Position numbers and translations under genes: made by a program
Shown: positions 8,706 through 10,765 of the stretch, one piece after another
How positions within the stretch are numbered: the first letter of the stretch is position 1
How the letters are laid out: each line of letters begins with the position of its first letter
The notes under the pieces: model-generated
What the model was told of the DNA's origin: nothing
Databases searched by the model: none
What the model saw: the letters and a program-made list of their open reading frames with translations, nothing else
Source of the DNA: Jimgerdemannia flammicorona
Lineage: Eukaryota; Mucoromycota; Endogonomycetes; Endogonales; Endogonaceae
Assembly (NCBI GenBank): GCA_003990745.1
Contig: RBNI01007004.1
Coordinates: 1-10,765 of the forward strand
Direction: 5' to 3'
DNA length: 10,765 nucleotides

Positions 8706-8715
8706 CCCCCCCCCC
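8706..8715. repeat. Run of ten C (poly-G on LINE strand)
   Basis: Ten consecutive C residues lie close to the presumed 3' end of the LINE. On the element's strand this is a G10 run in a generally G-rich 3' region. The exact length may be affected by sequencing error. Confidence 0.8.
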
Positions 8716-10393
8716 TACCCTCTCATACTTGAATACTACCCTACTATCCACTACCCCAACTCTCCCCCCACTCTGCCTACAGATTTTCTCTACCAAGTGA
8801 TACCACTGACCACTCTGCAGACCCCAACCTAACCACCAGCCTGTCAGAACATCCTCTATCAACCCTTTCTATCTCAATAGCTATACATCTAAACCCAAAT
8901 ACCTCTCTTCCTCAAAAATAAATAACCAGTGACCCACTTGTCCCGTCTAAACAGCTAATATCCAACCTATAGTAAGCTATTCCTTTCTCACCCCATCCTA
9001 CCAATCTATCTCTCAAATCCTCCCACTGACCTCTCTCACCATCCCCCCTATACATGATATCCAATCAGTTCCCAACTGCTAGCCAAAATTCACTAAGTAC
9101 CTCATACTCTCCTAGCCAATATTTTAGTATCTGCACAAATCCCCCTTTCTGTCCTATATTATAGCACTCCTCATAGTCAAAGCTACTCTCCTCTACAAGA
9201 TGGTCTGAGTGAAAGTTGAGCATAACATTTCTTTATAGCATATACCACCAGACCACCCAGTACTTTGGTGGCAACTATCACCATGCCTCAGCACTTCAGG
9301 CCCAGACCTCATTCCTGTCCCACTCCTCCCCAATTCCAACTGACTGCAATCTGCTGGGCCATAAATCCTGTCCTAGCCCCCTCTGGTACTTGACCCCATC
9401 ACCAATATTGAAATCTATTAGGAGATATCCATCAATAGCACTTTGTCCCATCTCTATATTACTGGGCCCAAAGGCATCTCTCCTTTATTTCTCCTCTAGC
9501 AAATTTCAATATAGTGTACCCCATTTGCTACCCTCCACTAGAAGCCTTTATACTATATGTACTCATTGTTCTGAAGCTTAACCAAGAACAGTAGATCTTC
9601 TGTAAAGCCTCTTAGCAAGGACCTCATCTCTCAGACCTTCTTCATCAGGAGAACCCAGTTACCCCCTTGCAGCTCCACAGCTATCTTCAGCCACCATACT
9701 CTCAGGCAGTGCAGCCTCTTCAGAAAGTCAACTAGCCCAAGGCCCCCTCTAGCCACTGATAAAGACAAGGTTTCCCAGCTAATCTGACTCCTTCTCGCAG
9801 CCCAGATCCACCCCTTGGCCAGTTACAACAGTCTCTTTACCACCCAGACTGAGAAGTCCAGGTGATAAGCCAAATATCATAACTTTGGTAGTCAGTAGAT
9901 GTTCAAAATCAAAACATACTCTACCAGAGACAAGTGGTGCCCTCTCCAACTCTGCAGGGCCTCCCCCCAGATTGCAACCTGCTGCTCCCACCATGGTCTC
10001 AGTAGGACTGACCCATATACTGACAGATAGTTGCCCAAGTAATGTACCACCTCTCCAGTAGGGACAATTGTTCCAATAATATCCCCTCCTACCAAACCAT
10101 TATCCTATACTATTATTTTACACTTATGTCAATTGAGCTTAGCCCCAGAGTGTGCCTCATACTACTCCACCATCTCCTTGAGTTTCTCAACATCTGCGAT
10201 TGATCCCAGGCCCACCACTATATTATCTACAAAGGCTCCAACTTTCCACCCTATCCCAAATACTGAGAGCCCAACTATCCTCTGCCAAATTCTATCCATT
10301 ATGGGCTCCAAGGAAAGAGCATACAGAATGGGGGACAGTGGGTCCCCCTGGGGGACACTTCTATTCAGGGGGAATACTATCTCTCTATGTCTA

Positions 10394-10406
10394 TTATATA
10401 TATATA
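10394..10406. repeat. TA run at a frameshift in the LINE reverse transcriptase
   Basis: A short TA dinucleotide run occupies the segment between motif A and the VPQGDPLSP block. The upstream frame reads into TAA-TAG here, while the downstream frame opens exactly across it, so the indel that broke the frame is in or next to the run. Confidence 0.65.
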
Positions 10407-10765
10407 AGTATAGCTCTATTCCCTTTCAGTAGGCTGACTATTGCTACCCGGAACTAGTGAGGGACTTTAATCCTATCTAATATCTTTGCCAAGCAGACCT
10501 GCTGAATATGGTCATATACCTTCTGATCTAGGAAAACCAATTGCCCATCCAGTCTATAGACTTGTGCCCCTTTAATAATACTATATATCTAAGCTGTACC
10601 ATCCTGAATAAGCTGGTCCCTTACAAAGCCCTACTGCTCCTCACCTAAGACTTGCTGAGCCACCTTCTGCAGCCTTGCTACCACCACCTTAGTAACCAAC
10701 TTTCTGTCCATATCCAGTAGCATGATTGGCTACCAGTTCTTCCAGTTCTCTTTTTTTTTTTTTTT

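Larger units (their letters stand above)
8694..10750 (-). pseudogene. LINE reverse transcriptase, inactivated
   Basis: The protein would copy element RNA into DNA at the target site. The trace starts in one frame with NW*PIMLLDMDRKLVTKVV (about 10743-10680) and motif A LVFLDQKVYDHI at 10505-10540, where the catalytic Asp is kept (10526-10528). It shifts frame in a TA run at 10394-10406, then shows VPQGDPLSPIL (10324-10356), FVDN in place of the usual F/YADD (within 10210-10236), SGAKLN (10132-10149), HLSLVEYVLILNIY ending at TGA 9892-9894, and GGLGLVDF (9724-9747). A third segment near 9440-8890, back in the first frame (GDGVKYQRGLGQDLW, QILKYWLGEYEVLSEFWLAV), is probably the C-terminal region. 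Many stops interrupt it, several where relatives carry Trp (PH*FR, KLN*HK, LPKL*YLA). The missing second catalytic Asp, the frameshifts and the stops make it dead. No RNase H motif was seen. Confidence 0.85.
8613..10765 (-). mobile_element. Non-LTR (LINE) retrotransposon, 5'-truncated by window end
   Basis: Composition switches near 8665 from AT-rich to a block that is C-rich on the plus strand, meaning G-rich on the element's coding strand. The reverse transcriptase trace fills its right part. The 13-T run at 8613-8625 would be a poly(A) tail in the element's orientation, although about 40 AT-rich bases lie between it and the composition change, so the 3' end may instead be near 8665. The 5' half of such an element (ORF1 and endonuclease) would lie beyond 10765. 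Block order resembles L1/Tad-type elements. Only four CpGs are present by eye (near 8945, 9796, 10197 and 10449), consistent with heavy decay. Confidence 0.75.

Noticed and set aside
8671..8862. 63-codon minus-strand frame rich in Gly and Trp
   Set aside because: It reflects G-rich DNA near the LINE 3' end, including the G10 run; no motif and probably untranslated.
9216..9581. 121-codon plus-strand open frame
   Set aside because: It is antisense to the decayed LINE C-terminal region; C-rich composition keeps it open.
9779..9994. 71-codon minus-strand frame
   Set aside because: It overlaps the true reverse-transcriptase frame in a different phase and contains none of the conserved blocks.
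10133..10457. Two overlapping plus-strand open frames
   Set aside because: Both are antisense to the catalytic core of the LINE reverse transcriptase.

Overview
This 10.8 kb window reads as a graveyard of transposable elements in an AT-rich eukaryotic genome, most likely a filamentous fungus. That assignment is inferred from the element types and the mutation style, not from any host gene. I see no intact host gene, rRNA, tRNA or CRISPR array. Almost every coding trace is interrupted by stop codons that G:C-to-A:T transitions can explain. By eye I count only about five CpG dinucleotides outside one small island.

Layout, left to right. (1) 1-1715, minus strand: a decayed LTR-retrotransposon gag-like gene, cut by the left window edge, with a zinc knuckle at 572-613. 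(2) 1924-2895, minus strand: an unrecognised 323-codon frame just upstream of gag, with seven internal TAA/TAG stops and no frameshift. (3) 2896-4147: AT-rich DNA with simple repeats and small palindromes. (4) 4148-5596: a compositional island bounded by TGTAACG and CTCACA, built from degenerate short repeats and holding about 24 CpGs; best read as a candidate solo LTR. (5) 5597-8665: AT-rich, essentially CpG-free DNA with two unrecognised plus-strand coding traces (6452-7051 and 8174-8665). (6) about 8613-10765, minus strand: a 5'-truncated, mutationally dead non-LTR (LINE) reverse transcriptase, recognisable by its VPQGDPLSP, SGAKLN and GGLGLVD blocks.

Nothing here suggests genes working together as a pathway. 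The picture is repeated insertion of retroelements followed by mutation (a RIP-like process and/or deamination of methylated CpG). The CpG-rich island is either a younger insertion or one spared from this decay. The least explained items are the 323-codon upstream frame, the island with its nested minisatellite-like repeats, and the two AT-rich coding traces.
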